Of a stretch of 64,000 nucleotides of DNA, positions 45,280 through 55,968 are shown piece by piece. A program made the position numbers and the translations under genes. How positions within the stretch are numbered: position 1 is the stretch's first letter; the number at the start of each line of letters is the position of its first letter. The DNA is from Nemophila menziesii (Eukaryota; Streptophyta; Magnoliopsida; Boraginales; Hydrophyllaceae). Location: positions 19,675,001 to 19,739,000 of the forward strand of contig JARWIR010000010.1 in the NCBI GenBank assembly GCA_029959085.1, given 5' to 3'. Below the pieces are notes generated by a model, which saw only the letters and a program-made list of their open reading frames with translations, searched no databases and was not told the origin of the DNA.

Positions 45280-46468
45280 CTAAGGTGCTTCGAGGAGGTA
45301 CATAACCTCTCCGGGGTATGGGTCCACCGCGCGATTAATATCTTCACCTCCGTGATAAATTTTCAATCGATGACCGTTTACCATGAAGGTACGGTGCTCG
45401 ATCGGATTCTCAATCTCAATAGCTCCGTGAGGCGTGACTTTTGTTACGATATATGGACCCGACCATTTAAGCCTCAACTTACCCGGATAATTGCTGAACT
45501 TCGAGTTATATTTAAGGACCTTTTGTCCAACTTCAAATTTCTTCACTCTAATCCGATTATCATGCCATCTCTTCGTGTTTTCTTTGTACAATTTAACATT
45601 CGCATAAGCATGTAATCGGAACTCATCAAGTTCATTTAATTTCATCATTCTATTCTCAGCGGCTAAGGTGGGATCTAAATTCAATTCAGCTATGGCCCAA
45701 TATGCACCCAATTCAAGTTCAAGAGGTAAATGACAAGCCTTACCATACACCGTTCGATACGGAGATGCACCAACAGGAGTTTTGAAAGCAGTACGATAGG
45801 CCCATAGTGCATTATCTAATTTTAAAGACCAATCTTTTCTAGTAGGACCAACAGTCTTCTCAAGGATAGATTTTACCTCTCGATTTGAAACTTCAGCTTG
45901 ACCATTGGCTTGAGGATGATAAGCAGTGGAGACGCGATGTCTAATTCCATGTTTCTCTAGAACAGTCTTCAAATATTTTTTCACAAAGTGTTTACCTCCA
46001 TCACTTATAATTACTCGAGGTGTGCCATGTCTAGTGAAAATATGAGATTTCAAAAATTTAATTACCACTCGCGAATCATTCGTAGGAAGAGCTACAGCCT
46101 CTACACATTTGGATACATAGTCAACAGCTAACAGGATATATAAATTTCCATTGGATGGTATAAACGGACCCCTAAAATCAATCCCCCACACATCAAATAT
46201 CTCTACCTCAAGAATGTTATTACGCGGCATTTCATCCCTCTTGGATATATTCCCAGTAAATTGACATCTATTACACTTCTTCACATATTCATGACAATCT
46301 TTATGTAACGTAGGCCAATAAAAACCATATTGAAGTACCTTAGCAGCTGTGCGATCACCTTTGAAATGTCCTTTATAGGGTGAATCGTGACAACCTGCAA
46401 TAACCCCATAAACCTCATTCTCAGGTATACACCTTCTTACCATTTGATCACCACACACTTTGTAGAGG
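45280..46468 (-). CDS. Integrase part of the outer element pol (separated by insertion)
   Basis: A clean open frame of about 395 codons. HHCC zinc domain ('[16 protein letters not shown]', 'CNRCQFTG'). Catalytic DDE core: '[10 protein letters not shown]', '[10 protein letters not shown]' and 'NREVKSILE', with '[11 protein letters not shown]' before the last. The C-terminal domain '[20 protein letters not shown]' precedes the stop. Athila-type integrase would join cDNA to host DNA. It begins at the target duplication of the inner element (46,469-46,473); the RNase H end is at 55,974, in phase once one copy of AAAGG is discounted. It has no start codon of its own. Confidence 0.88.
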
Positions 46469-46473
46469 AAAGG

Positions 46474-48233
46474 TGGTGTCCCCTAGTGTGTTCTAAATAA
46501 ACACACCTAAAAAGGCAAGACACGTACCACAAGTGTACGGGTCGTCCAAGTAATATCCGGTAAACGGGATTTCGATCTCAGGGACGGATTAGGTATGATT
46601 CAAAGTGTTATGCAATAAATGGAACTAGTTGCTTGAATGAAAATTAACAGTAAAAGAAATAGATTTTTGTTTGGTTTTTGTAAATTAAAAGATGCAAAGA
46701 CTAGAATTAAGTAAACAGAAAGGAAATAAAGCAAATAATGACTAACTTCAGATAAGAGAGATACTTGATCCTCGCAAAGGAATCCACCTAATCAATGTGA
46801 TATATGCTATGTTTAAGGGTAGAATTGGAATTATAATATTAGTCGGGACTCTAATATCTCCTAGCCCCCTGTCGGGTGGACCTGGAAGCTATCCTAAAGT
46901 ATTATAAACACCTGTATGGTCGAATATATCTCTTCGGATGATATGATTTTACCTCTTTGGCTATGTAACTAGTTAAGCCTGTCGGTCAATAACGGACATT
47001 ACACGGGTATTACCTAGATCTGTATTCAAACCCCCCTGTCGGATGATCACTTCGCCACTAAAGTGAATAGCCCAAATACTAAAAGCTACTTCTAGTTGTT
47101 CCTAAAAGAATAGTAATGATATCCAATACCTAAAACTCAATTCAGTTTAAATCTAAACAATCCCAAATTCAAAACATAGAAAACAATTAATTAAGGTCCA
47201 TCCCTTTAATGCGATTCTCAAGTATAAAGAAATTTAGCTCATGATGAAATTAAAAAGTAACATAAAAGAAAAGGAATTCATGTTCAAATACAAAAAAAAA
47301 ATGAAAAACCTAAAGGGTAGAATGGCTATGGTTGGAAGAACAGGATTCCTCCAGCTTCTAGCTTCTTCTCTCCTTCGTGCTCTGACTTGAAAACCTTAAG
47401 CCTCTTGTGTAATTCTCTGAAGTGTGTCAAAGTAGGATTTAAGGGGTGTATTTATAGGTGTTGAAGGAACCTAGGTCGAATTTTGCTTGGAGTGGAAGAT
47501 AAGTCAAAGACTCTCAAATTCGTAGCTCTAAATTCTAGGAAAGGTAAGATTTGCTGCTGATTTGATTTGGTCATATCTTTTTCAATACTTATCCGTTTGA
47601 GAAGTTCCAATATATGAAACTACTTGTCTTGGAAAGCTCTTTCTATTGGTGCAGACCACTCGTCCAGAATCCATGCCAATATTTTATTATGATTTTATCT
47701 CTAAAACGTGGCTGGATTTTCAGATTTCAAAAGACAGCTTTATCTTTTCCTCCTTTGAATAAATCTTTCCAAAATCTTCTTATTTCCATGTAAATCTTCT
47801 TTCCTTTCATCTTTATCTTGACTTGGTCTCTAAGTAATTACCATTTATCTTTAAAAGCTTCACATTAAATAAATAATTAAACCGCATATGCTTAAAATAA
47901 TAAATCAATAAATCAAGAAATCGAAATAGGAAAGTGTACTCTAAAAATAGAAACTCGACTAAAAATCACTTCCTAACACTCTAAAATACACTAAGACTTT
48001 ATTCTCACTTTTTCTCCTTGGATTGGTCTTTCATGAGATTCAAGAACCGATTAACTTTGCATTAAAAATAGTCAAATTTACGCACAAAAGCTCAGATTCT
48101 GCAAATAGTTAATTTCCAAGGGGAGAAAGTGCAATATGATCAAATAAGCTTAAAAGTCTATCAAACAAGTAATTTATTCACCTAAAAGGATGTCTCCAAG
48201 GGGATAATAATTAGAACAAATCGGGAGACATCA
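46474..48233 (-). repeat. 3' LTR of the inner element
   Basis: 1,760 bp; in element sense begins TGATGTCTCC and ends GGGGACACCA. TATA box CCTATAAATAC at about 47,448-47,458 (element sense). It holds repeated 'CCTGTCGG'-type motifs at about 46,868, 46,980 and 47,035. Near-identical to the LTR at 54,185-55,968, with small indels such as a 10-base gap near 46,695. Confidence 0.93.
47448..47458 (-). promoter_or_regulatory. TATA box in the 3' LTR
   Basis: CCTATAAATAC in element sense; the same box is at 55,182-55,192 in the 5' LTR, where it would drive the element transcript. Confidence 0.6.
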
Positions 48234-49690
48234 AGACCTCAAACTCAAACCTTTGTCGTCCCGACAAAGTAAAATAAAAACAAAGGATCTTTTAGGTGAA
48301 CGCAGAAGGTAGAATCTAGAAAATAATCCCAAAGCAAAGCTTAAAACAAATTTAATATAGTCTAATCTAGGAATTAATATACACCTACACTTATCATGCA
48401 AAATCAAACACAAAATAATATCAATTTAAAATTAATTTCACAATGCTAGAAGGTTACGCTTATTACTTATCTCAAGATGGTGGCTATAGGGTGTTCCTCG
48501 ATCTTTACTTGTGTTGAATGTTCCACTTAGAATAATCCCTATTAACTCACTGTGCATCTAGGAATCACGAGGACTTTACGGTTTTAGCATAGGCTGAAGG
48601 ACGGTATAGTATGTATATTTGGTAAATTTGAAGTGAGCTTTTGGCTCTCTCCTCACTTACCATCAACAAAACTGTCCAAGAGCTTGAGTTTACACTCGAA
48701 TAACGTTCTCACTCAACCCAATTGATGCGCTTAATTAGCGTCCCCAAATTAACCCAATAAGCACTAAGGATGATTCACTTAAAAATTTCCACTTTGCCGG
48801 TTTGAATATGTTTATTCTTTTCAAACAATTCATTTTTCTCTTTTCTTTTCTTATAGCTATGACTCTCTTTATGATGTTTGAGATATCATGCTATTTTTCA
48901 TAGTTATGCCTATTCATAACTTGAGCTGAAGCTTCTTTTCCATTCACTATTACCCCGACAAAGGGTTACAATACAATAAACCTGTGAATAATCATCATAT
49001 AAAGCACAGAGCATCATTGATAAGCTCAAAAATCCCAATCCCAATGTAAATTCCCATATAGTGGACCCACCACCCCAAACTCAAGCTCAAGACAGGAAGT
49101 CTCAGGATCGTGATTCAAGTGCGGGTCATATGGTCATGCCTAATAATCTAAAGGGAAATTGGCTTATAATGTGTCGACAAAAGAAAGGCTTAAAGGCTAA
49201 GAATTTGTCTAAGAAGGATAGAGTTAATTCAGGGATAGAAGGCCAAAAAAGATTCAAAGGGTTAACAAAGAACTGCCTCTATCATCTTCCTATTTACACA
49301 ACTTGTCTCTAGTTCATACCTAAGTGGGTTTTCTACTCATTTAGATCTCACGTTCTACAAACCACCCATTATCCTTAAGCACAAGTTTACTTCTTTTGCA
49401 TTGTTCATTAATTTTTCCTATCAATTATCTCATACTTGCATGCAATTAAAGTTCAGCTTCATACTAACTCCTAAAGTCAACTATTTTCTATCATTAATTC
49501 ATGAAAAGCATGCTTGATAGGGGCATTTAAAATACTCTACAGTCATCGCAACCCTACGATTAATTTTATTGAAAGCATGTAAAACACAAAAAATTGGGAT
49601 GAGGCAACGAACCCCACCCCAAACTCAAAAGTGAGTCGTATCCCCACGACTCGAAAAAGACTCAATAAAGCAATTAAAATAAAAACTAAA
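48234..49690. other. Non-coding 3' internal region of the inner element
   Basis: No supported gene. A perfect 8-bp stem 'CTTTGTCG' / 'CGACAAAG' with a 3-base loop lies at about 48,252-48,270, close to the 3' LTR, next to a weak purine tract. Two GAGTTTGGGGTGG tracts (element sense) lie at about 49,068-49,084 and 49,608-49,626. The part 49,060-49,690 is homologous, inverted, to 63,390-64,000 of the third element. Confidence 0.6.
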
Positions 49691-49711
49691 CTACCTAGTG
49701 CCTACCATCAA

Positions 49712-50164
49712 TTAAGAAGAAGAATTAGAACGAGGTACCTGGCCATAAAGATCCATCATATCCTCCTCCTCCGAAGAAGAATTATTATCAATATCCATGT
49801 TCAAAGTTACCTTACTCCTTGTTGAATTCATCTTGGCAATTTCCTCCCAAAGTGCTAAGACTTGTTTTCTTAGATGATCAATTTGTTGTTGATGTTTGAT
49901 AGCCCATGGGGGTGTGTAAGAATCATTCGGAAAAGAAGAAGAACTTTGATCTTGGATTGGTGTATTTTCTTTTGGCTTTGATGGTACCTTCATCCTAGCT
50001 GTGAATTTCTTGTGTTGTGGTGGTGCATGTTCCTCTTCTTGTTGTTTCTCAGTAGGCTCATCAAGATTGATGGCCTTTGCAATTGTAGAACCAGGCAAAT
50101 TCTTGTTCTTCCCTAGGGTGTAACACTTCCTCTTATAATCCATAGCATCTGTTCTGTTTGTCAT
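49712..50164 (-). CDS. Small 3' ORF of the inner element, unknown function
   Basis: 150 codons, open. Starts 'MTNRTDAMDYKRKCYTLGKN', central basic stretch, then 'QQQIDHLRKQVLALWEEIAK' (possible short coiled coil) and an acidic end. The first ten residues and general plan match the truncated ORF at 44,279-44,019. GAGTTTGGGGT lies 10 bases upstream of its ATG (50,175-50,185) and again beyond its end. It sits where Athila elements carry an env-like ORF. No membrane segment seen. Function unknown. Confidence 0.5.
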   Translation of the reverse strand: MTNRTDAMDYKRKCYTLGKNKNLPGSTIAKAINLDEPTEKQQEEEHAPPQHKKFTARMKVPSKPKENTPIQDQSSSSFPNDSYTPPWAIKHQQQIDHLRKQVLALWEEIAKMNSTRSKVTLNMDIDNNSSSEEEDMMDLYGQVPRSNSSS

Positions 50165-50519
50165 GGTTGAATTGACCCCAAACTCAAGTTATACCAAGGA
50201 TAGAATAAAGTTAAGAAAACTTGGTATATCTTGAGTTTCTTGCTTGGATTAGATGAAGGAAGCTGGTTTCTTGACAAATCTTGGAAGAACTCTTGAAAGC
50301 TTGATGATCTTGATTGTGTTTACTGGTGTTTTGTGATGAATTTGATGGAGAGGTTGTGTTTATGGAGGATGGAAGATGGAGGAGAGAATTTGTGATGTTA
50401 TTGTGTTTGTTGTAGAGGTTTAATCAAGCTTCAAGGTGTTTTTATAGGGTTGGGAGCTGGAAAATTCGTGTGGAAGAGGCTAGGGTTCATCTGTTTAAGG
50501 TTAGAAGTTGATTGGGCTT

Positions 50520-50900
50520 TGGACTCTTCACAAATCGCCTGGCGCGGTGCATACCTGCGGTGCATGGGGTGTACCGCGGGGTACAATGCAGCACTGTTGG
50601 TGTAAATTTTCTCGCCTCTACCTTGTACCCGAGCTAGCACCCCGTGGCACGCGTTTGCCGTGCGGTGCAGGGGTGCGGTGCATGGGGTAGTCCGCACGTG
50701 CTCCGTCAAAAAAACCCGCGGTACATACCCCGTGGCACGCGTTTTGGGCGTGCGGTATAGGACGCGGTGCACCGCGGCTATCAGCTTCTGTTTTTTCTTG
50801 CTTCTGGAAAAGACCCGTGGTGCGCGACCCGTGGTACGGGTTTTTGGGGCGCGGTACATCCCTGCGGTATGGGGGGTACACCGTGGGGTAGTCCGCGCCA
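50520..50900. repeat. GC-rich palindromic island of the inner element
   Basis: Repeats built on 'CGCGGTGCA', 'CCGTGGCACGCGT' and 'GCGGGGTAC/GTACCGCGG', several in inverted orientation. It occupies the same place as the islands of the outer and third elements (after the main coding block, before the small ORF) but with unrelated repeat sequence. The 161-codon frame through it (50,431-50,916, minus) is rich in R, T, P and H from the repeat and is not called. Confidence 0.65.
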
Positions 50901-51113
50901 GCCTTGAATTTTCCAAAAAATTTCTCCTAGCACCCCAAACTCAATTCCTGCACCATTAACACAATACCCTTCTCATTTCTTTAAAAGTAGACACTAAAAC
51001 TCGACTCTAACTTAGAATTATACACTAGGAATTGAAAACTGAAAGCATTAAACTAATATACAATGAAATGGCTTTTGTTTAACGTCGTTAAGCTCAACGG
51101 GTTACCTCTCGAA

Positions 51114-52244
51114 TCATTTTCTTACGTAACCTCCCCAGCAGTGAGTGAGGTCATCAATGTTTGCTACACGGAACTTGCATCCCTTAGCTTTTATTACCAC
51201 CAATTGATCAGAGATAACCCTTGTGACCATGAACGGTCCTTGCCAAGAACTCTTGGCTTTGCGCGCTTTCGGAGGGGGATCAGGCTTCTTCATTGCGACC
51301 TCTTCGCCTACACTGAACTCCCTCTTCTTTCTTTCTTTCTTAGGTTCATTTGGAACCTTCGTTGTTCGCACCTTTTCTTTCTTTTTAGCATGGTCAAGGT
51401 GTGGATTTTTCTTAGGATATGAAGGACTTATTTTAGGTGGTTTCTTTCTGAGCTCTTTTTCCTCCATTCCTAAGGTTCCCACAACCTTAGTTGGCTCTTG
51501 TTCAATCACATCCATCCGGAAGCACCCCTCCTTGGATTCCGGAAACTTCATTGGTCTGAACACGTTAAACTTCACTTCCTCGTCTTGGATTCGCATCGTT
51601 AATTCTCCATTCTCTACATCAATTATAGTACGCCCCGTGGCTAGGAATGGTCTTCCCAAAATAATGGGGACATTCCTATCCGCGTCGTAGTCAAGTATAA
51701 CGAAATCAACTGGAAAAATTAACGTAGCTGCCTTGACGAGGACATTTTCTACTCTTCCCTCTGGATGCACGAGGGATCTGTCAGCCATTTGCAAGACCAT
51801 AGAAGTTGGTCTTGCGTCTCCTATCTTCAACTTTTCAAAAACTGATTTGGGCATAAGATTAATACTCGCTCCCAAATCGCATAAAGCTTTCGCTTGCCAT
51901 TCATTACCAATAGAGATAGGAATAGTAAAACTCCCAGGATCAAGTAACTTTGGTGGTAACTTACTCTGACATATCGCACTGCATTCTTCTGGCAAGCCTA
52001 CCATTTCATTCTCAAGATATCGGCGTTTGTTTGTGAGAGCTCTTTTCAGGAATTTCAAATACTTTGGTACCCCCTTGATAGCCTCTAAGAAAGGTATATT
52101 AATATTGAGCTTACTCACCATGTTCATGAATCTTTCATATTCAGCCGTATCTCCTTTCTTCTGAACTCTGGAAGGGAATGGTGGAGGAGGACGGGTTTCT
52201 ACAACATCTTTTGGCTTTTCCGGAGTCTTCTCCACTTCTACCAC
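51114..52244 (-). CDS. Protease-like ORF fused to an integrase C-terminal-like domain (inner element)
   Basis: 376 codons without a stop; the open frame extends upstream to about 52,285 and overlaps the end of gag. Retropepsin-like segment: 'ALCDLGASINLMPKS', 'MVLQMADRSLVHPEGRVENV', 'DADRNVPIILGRPFLATGRT'; the Athila DLG replaces the usual D-S/T-G. After 'MRIQDEEVKFNVFRPMKFP' comes a basic linker (about residues 240-310), then 'SSWQGPFMVTRVISDQLVV', which resembles an integrase C-terminal domain. Compared with the outer element, everything from RT to the integrase core is gone but the frame is kept. The product might mature Gag. Confidence 0.75.
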   Translation of the reverse strand: MVEVEKTPEKPKDVVETRPPPPFPSRVQKKGDTAEYERFMNMVSKLNINIPFLEAIKGVPKYLKFLKRALTNKRRYLENEMVGLPEECSAICQSKLPPKLLDPGSFTIPISIGNEWQAKALCDLGASINLMPKSVFEKLKIGDARPTSMVLQMADRSLVHPEGRVENVLVKAATLIFPVDFVILDYDADRNVPIILGRPFLATGRTIIDVENGELTMRIQDEEVKFNVFRPMKFPESKEGCFRMDVIEQEPTKVVGTLGMEEKELRKKPPKISPSYPKKNPHLDHAKKKEKVRTTKVPNEPKKERKKREFSVGEEVAMKKPDPPPKARKAKSSWQGPFMVTRVISDQLVVIKAKGCKFRVANIDDLTHCWGGYVRK

Positions 52245-52276
52245 TTCAGGTTCTTTGTCCTTCTCCTCGACCTCTT

Positions 52277-54067
52277 CTAACGGTTTTTTTTTCTAATCAC
52301 TTCTTTCTCTTTCATAACCGGGAAAGGTGGTGGTTGCCATTGCTTACCGCTTCTGAGTGAGATAGCGTTACAAGCTTCGTATTGTTTAGGAACCTCCGTA
52401 TCAGTTGGAAGTTGGCCTTGACCTCGAACATTTAAACTATTGGCGATCTTTGATATTTGAGTCTCTAAGACTTTTAACGAAGCAGAATGAGAGTTTAATG
52501 TTTCTTCCATCCTATTTTCTCTCTTGTGGGTTTCCTCCATGAATCGAGATAGCTGGTTTTCAATTATCTCCGACCTCTTTTCTGCATGGGACATGTATTG
52601 CGTCAAAGTAAGTGCTAACTCACTTGCGGTAGTCGCGCCTTCTTGAGGTCGAGAGGGAAGTGCTTTTTGAGCTAATGTGTCGACATACGCGTCTTGATCG
52701 GCTCTAGGTTGATTTCCTTGGTATTGGTTTTGCGTTCGAAACTGATAATTGTTCCCTTGAGGCCTTTGTTGATAAGTTCCAGGATTGGCTGTCCCTTGTG
52801 GATTTGAATACTGAAAGCCTGGATGATTTATGTTTTGATTTCCATACCCTTGACCACCTGAATAGTTACCTCGCTGATTAACGAAGTCTACGGATTCTGG
52901 GTTGTTGGCACATTCTTCCCAGTCATGATCATCTCCACCACAACTGGAACATAATTCTGGTTCATTAACAACATTTACCACAGCTTTATTCGACATAGAT
53001 AATTGTTTCAGCTTGTTCTCAAGTGCGGCAATCTTAGCGTTCAAAGCGGTTTCTGTATCCAAATTCAAAGTACCTCTTTCCGAAGCTCTAACCGATGATT
53101 TCGATGATTGCCAACTCATTTCATTCTTCACAATTCGGTCCATGATAATCAGAGCTTGATCAGTTGTGACCATCATGAGACCACCTTGGCACATAGTATC
53201 GATTTTATCTTTCGCAGCATCACCTAAACTTCGATAAAATATTCCAAGTTGTAATTCAAGAGAGTACCCATGTAATGGGCACTTGCGTATTAATGTTTGA
53301 AAACGAGTCCATGCAGCACCTACAGTTTCTTCTGGCTCTTGGCGAAAATAAACAATATCTAATTGCCCACTGAGTCGAACACTATGAGGATAGTACCTAT
53401 CGAAAAAGGCTGTCTGAAGTTGATCCCAAGTCAAAATAGCGTTGTGTGGCTGTTGATCATACCATTCACTTGCTCCTCCGGTGAGGAAGAATGGAAACAT
53501 ATGAAAGTACATTTGTTCTTGGGTTACTCCAGGGGTGACATATGCATCACAGATTTGCATAAACTTGTACATAGCACGTATAGGATCTTCACGAGCTACA
53601 CCACTATACTGTCCCACGGTTGTAAACTGGTTGATCATCCCTGCGTCTGGTCTGAATCGAACTCCTTGAATTGCAGGAGGACGGAGTCCTAGTGGTGGTA
53701 GAAGAAAAGGTCCATGGTTGTTTGGTTGGAAGATCTGCGGTCCATGATCGTGAAGTACTCCACCATTATTATTGACTTGCTGTTGAATTCCGGGAGGAGC
53801 TAGTAATTGGACTCCTACCGGTGGAATTGGTAATTGAACTCCTACCGGTGGAGCTATTGGGAGACCGTTTTCATCCAACTGAATCACGGGATCTTGAACC
53901 ACGGGATCTTGAGCATTATCTTCTGTCATTGCTTTTTCTAACCTTGCTTGTTTTCTTGATTCTTTATCTCTTTTGTTTTTCTCTCGAATTAACCTCTCGG
54001 GATTATCAAGGATCACGATATCTCCAAGCATATACCGAAACCTGTAAATCTGAGAAAACAAGAACAA
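52277..54067 (-). CDS. gag: Gag of the inner element
   Basis: 596 codons, intact. Retrotransposon gag domain about residues 160-300 ('GGASEWYDQQ', 'TWDQLQTAFFDRYYPHSVRL', 'FRQEPEETVGAAWTRFQTLI'), CCHC knuckle 'CSSCGGDDHDWEEC' at residues 373-386, then a Q/N/G-rich tail. Gag forms the cytoplasmic particle that packages the RNA. Met13 ('MLGDIVILDNPERLI') is an equally likely start. It ends at an A9 run followed by a stop, overlapping the protease frame in -1. In the outer element the equivalent junction is in one frame. Confidence 0.88.
   Translation of the reverse strand: MFLFSQIYRFRYMLGDIVILDNPERLIREKNKRDKESRKQARLEKAMTEDNAQDPVVQDPVIQLDENGLPIAPPVGVQLPIPPVGVQLLAPPGIQQQVNNNGGVLHDHGPQIFQPNNHGPFLLPPLGLRPPAIQGVRFRPDAGMINQFTTVGQYSGVAREDPIRAMYKFMQICDAYVTPGVTQEQMYFHMFPFFLTGGASEWYDQQPHNAILTWDQLQTAFFDRYYPHSVRLSGQLDIVYFRQEPEETVGAAWTRFQTLIRKCPLHGYSLELQLGIFYRSLGDAAKDKIDTMCQGGLMMVTTDQALIIMDRIVKNEMSWQSSKSSVRASERGTLNLDTETALNAKIAALENKLKQLSMSNKAVVNVVNEPELCSSCGGDDHDWEECANNPESVDFVNQRGNYSGGQGYGNQNINHPGFQYSNPQGTANPGTYQQRPQGNNYQFRTQNQYQGNQPRADQDAYVDTLAQKALPSRPQEGATTASELALTLTQYMSHAEKRSEIIENQLSRFMEETHKRENRMEETLNSHSASLKVLETQISKIANSLNVRGQGQLPTDTEVPKQYEACNAISLRSGKQWQPPPFPVMKEKEVIRKKNR
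52283..52295 (-). promoter_or_regulatory. A9 run with A_AAA_AAC heptamer at the gag-pro junction
   Basis: T9 at 52,284-52,292 on the plus strand gives, in element sense, codons AGA AAA AAA AAC CGT TAG. The last seven bases before CGT are A_AAA_AAC in the zero frame, a known efficient -1 slippery site in other retroelements. A -1 shift continues into the protease frame ('PLEEVEEKDKEPEVV'). The alternative is loss of one A from an A10 run, because A10 would give a single fused frame like the outer element. Both readings fit the sequence. Confidence 0.4.
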
Positions 54068-54159
54068 CCCAAAGCGTAAAACTGAAAAATAAAAATTAAA
54101 ACTATACTAAAAACTAGCAACTAAAACACTTACGGCTAACACCGTGGTCACACACTACG

Positions 54160-54180
54160 GTCCCCGGCAGCGGCGCCAAA
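54160..54180 (-). promoter_or_regulatory. Primer binding site (tRNA-Asp type) of the inner element
   Basis: Element sense 'TTGGCGCCGCTGCCGGGGA', a few bases inside the 5' LTR. Athila elements use tRNA-Asp with TGGCGCC..GCCGGGGA. The same sequence is at 60,735-60,753 in the third element. Confidence 0.85.
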
Positions 54181-54184
54181 AACT

Positions 54185-55968
54185 TGGTGTCCCCTAGTGT
54201 GTTCTAAATAAACACACCTAAAAAGGCAAGACACGTACCGCAAGTGTACGGGTCGTCCAAGTAATATCCGGTAAACGGGATTTCGATCTCAGGGACGGAT
54301 TAGGTATGATTCAAAGTGTTATGCAATAAATGGAACTAGTTGCTTGAATGAAAATTAACAGTAAAAGAAATAGATTTTTGTTTGGTTTTTGTAAATTAAA
54401 AGATGCAAAATAAAGCAAAGACTAGAATTAAGTAAACAGAAAGGAAATAAAGCAAATAATGACTAACTTTAGATAAGAGAGATACTTGATCCTCGCAAAG
54501 GAATCCACCTAATCAATGTGATCTATGCTATGTTTAAGGGTAGAATTCGAATTATAATATTAGTCGGGACTCTAATATCTCCTAGCCCCCTGTCGGGTGG
54601 ACCTAGAAGCTATCCTAAAGTATTATTAACACCTGTATGGTCGAATATATCTCTTCGGATGATATGATTTTACCTCTTTGGCTATGTAACTAGTTAAGCA
54701 TGTCGGTCAATAACGGACATTACACGGGTATTACCTAGATCTGTATTCAAACCCCCCTGTCGGATGATCACTTCGCCACTAAAGTGAATAGCCCAAATAC
54801 TAAAAGCTAATTCTAGTTGTTCCTAAAAGAATTAGTAATGAAAACAAAGTAATATCCAATACCTAAAACTCAATTCAGTTTAAATCTAAACAATCCCAAA
54901 TTCAAAACATAGAAAACAATTAATTAAAGTTCATCCCTTTAATGCGATTCTCAAGTATAAAGAAATTTAGCTCATGATGAAATTAAAAAATAACATAAAA
55001 GAAAAGGAATTCATGTTCAAATACAAAAAAAAATGAAAAACCTAAAGGGTAGAATGGCTATGGTTGGAAGAACATGATTCCTCCAGCTTCTAGCTTCTTC
55101 TCTCCTTCGTGCTCTGACTTGAAAACCTTAAGCCTCTTGTGTAATTCTCTGAAGTGTGTCAAAGTAGGAGGTTAAGGGGGTGTATTTATAGGTGTTGGAG
55201 GAACCTAGGTCGAATTTTGCTTGGAGTGGAAGACAAGTCAAAGACTCTCAAATTCGTAGCTCTAAATTCTAGGAAAGGTAAGATTTGCTGCTGATTTGAT
55301 TTGGTCATATCTTTTTCAATACTTATCCGTTTGAGAAGTTCCAATACATGAAATTGCTTGTCCTGGAAAACTCTTTCTATTGGTGCAGACCACTCGTCCA
55401 GAATCCATGCAAATCTTTTATTATGATTTTATCTCTAAAACGTGGCTGGATTTTCAGATTTCAAAAGGCAGTTTTATCTTTTCCTCCTTTGAATAAATCT
55501 TTCCTAAATCTTCTTATTTCCATGTAAATCTTCTTTCCTTTCATCTTTATCTTGACTTGGTCTCTAAGTAATTACCATTTATCTTTATAAGCTTCACATT
55601 AAATAAATAATTAAACCGCATATGCTTAAAAAGAATAAATCAATAAATCAAGAAATCGAAATAGGAAAGTGTACTCTAAAAATAGAAACTCGACTAAAAA
55701 TCACTTCCTAACACTCTAAATTACACTAAGACGTTATTCTCACTTTTTCTCCTTGGATTGGTCTTTCATGAGATTCAAGAACCGATTAACTTTGCATTAA
55801 AAATAGTCAAATTTACGCACAAAAGCTCAGATTCTGCAAATAGTTAATTTCCAAGGGGAGAAAGTGCAATATGATCAAATAAGCTTAAAAGTCTATCAAA
55901 AAAGTTATTTATAAACCTAAAAGGATGTCTCCAAGGGGCTAATAATTAGAACAAATCGGGAGACATCA
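54185..55968 (-). repeat. 5' LTR of the inner element
   Basis: 1,784 bp, TGATGTCTCC...GGGGACACCA in element sense; TATA box at about 55,182-55,192. It starts right after the target duplication AAAGG (55,969-55,973). By-eye comparison with the 3' LTR gives about 35 substitutions and a handful of short indels. Confidence 0.93.

Larger units (their letters stand above)
46474..55968 (-). mobile_element. Inner gag-pro-only Athila-like element, with both LTRs
   Basis: 9,495 bp, flanked by the perfect 5-bp duplication AAAGG (46,469-46,473; 55,969-55,973). LTRs differ by roughly 2% by eye, so the insertion is young. Internal region in minus order: tRNA-Asp primer site, gag, protease-like ORF ending in an integrase C-terminal-like domain, GC island, small ORF, non-coding 3' part. 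Reverse transcriptase, RNase H and the integrase core are absent. Non-autonomous; mobilisation would need an autonomous relative such as the outer element once was. Confidence 0.93.

Noticed and set aside
49712..50164. Calling the small 3' ORF an envelope protein
   Set aside because: No signal peptide, membrane segment or cysteine pattern; only its position is suggestive.
50431..50916. 161-codon minus-strand frame, and the overlapping frames on both strands
   Set aside because: Crosses the GC-rich palindromic island; repetitive R/T/P/H-rich product, open in several frames because the repeats lack stops.
53363..53692. Plus-strand frames inside gag and protease (also 51,223-51,690)
   Set aside because: Shadows of the intact minus-strand coding frames.
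46477..55965. LTR borders set at TGTC/GACA
   Set aside because: With those borders no target duplication is found. Moving to TGATG...CACCA gives a perfect AAAGG duplication, so these borders were used instead.
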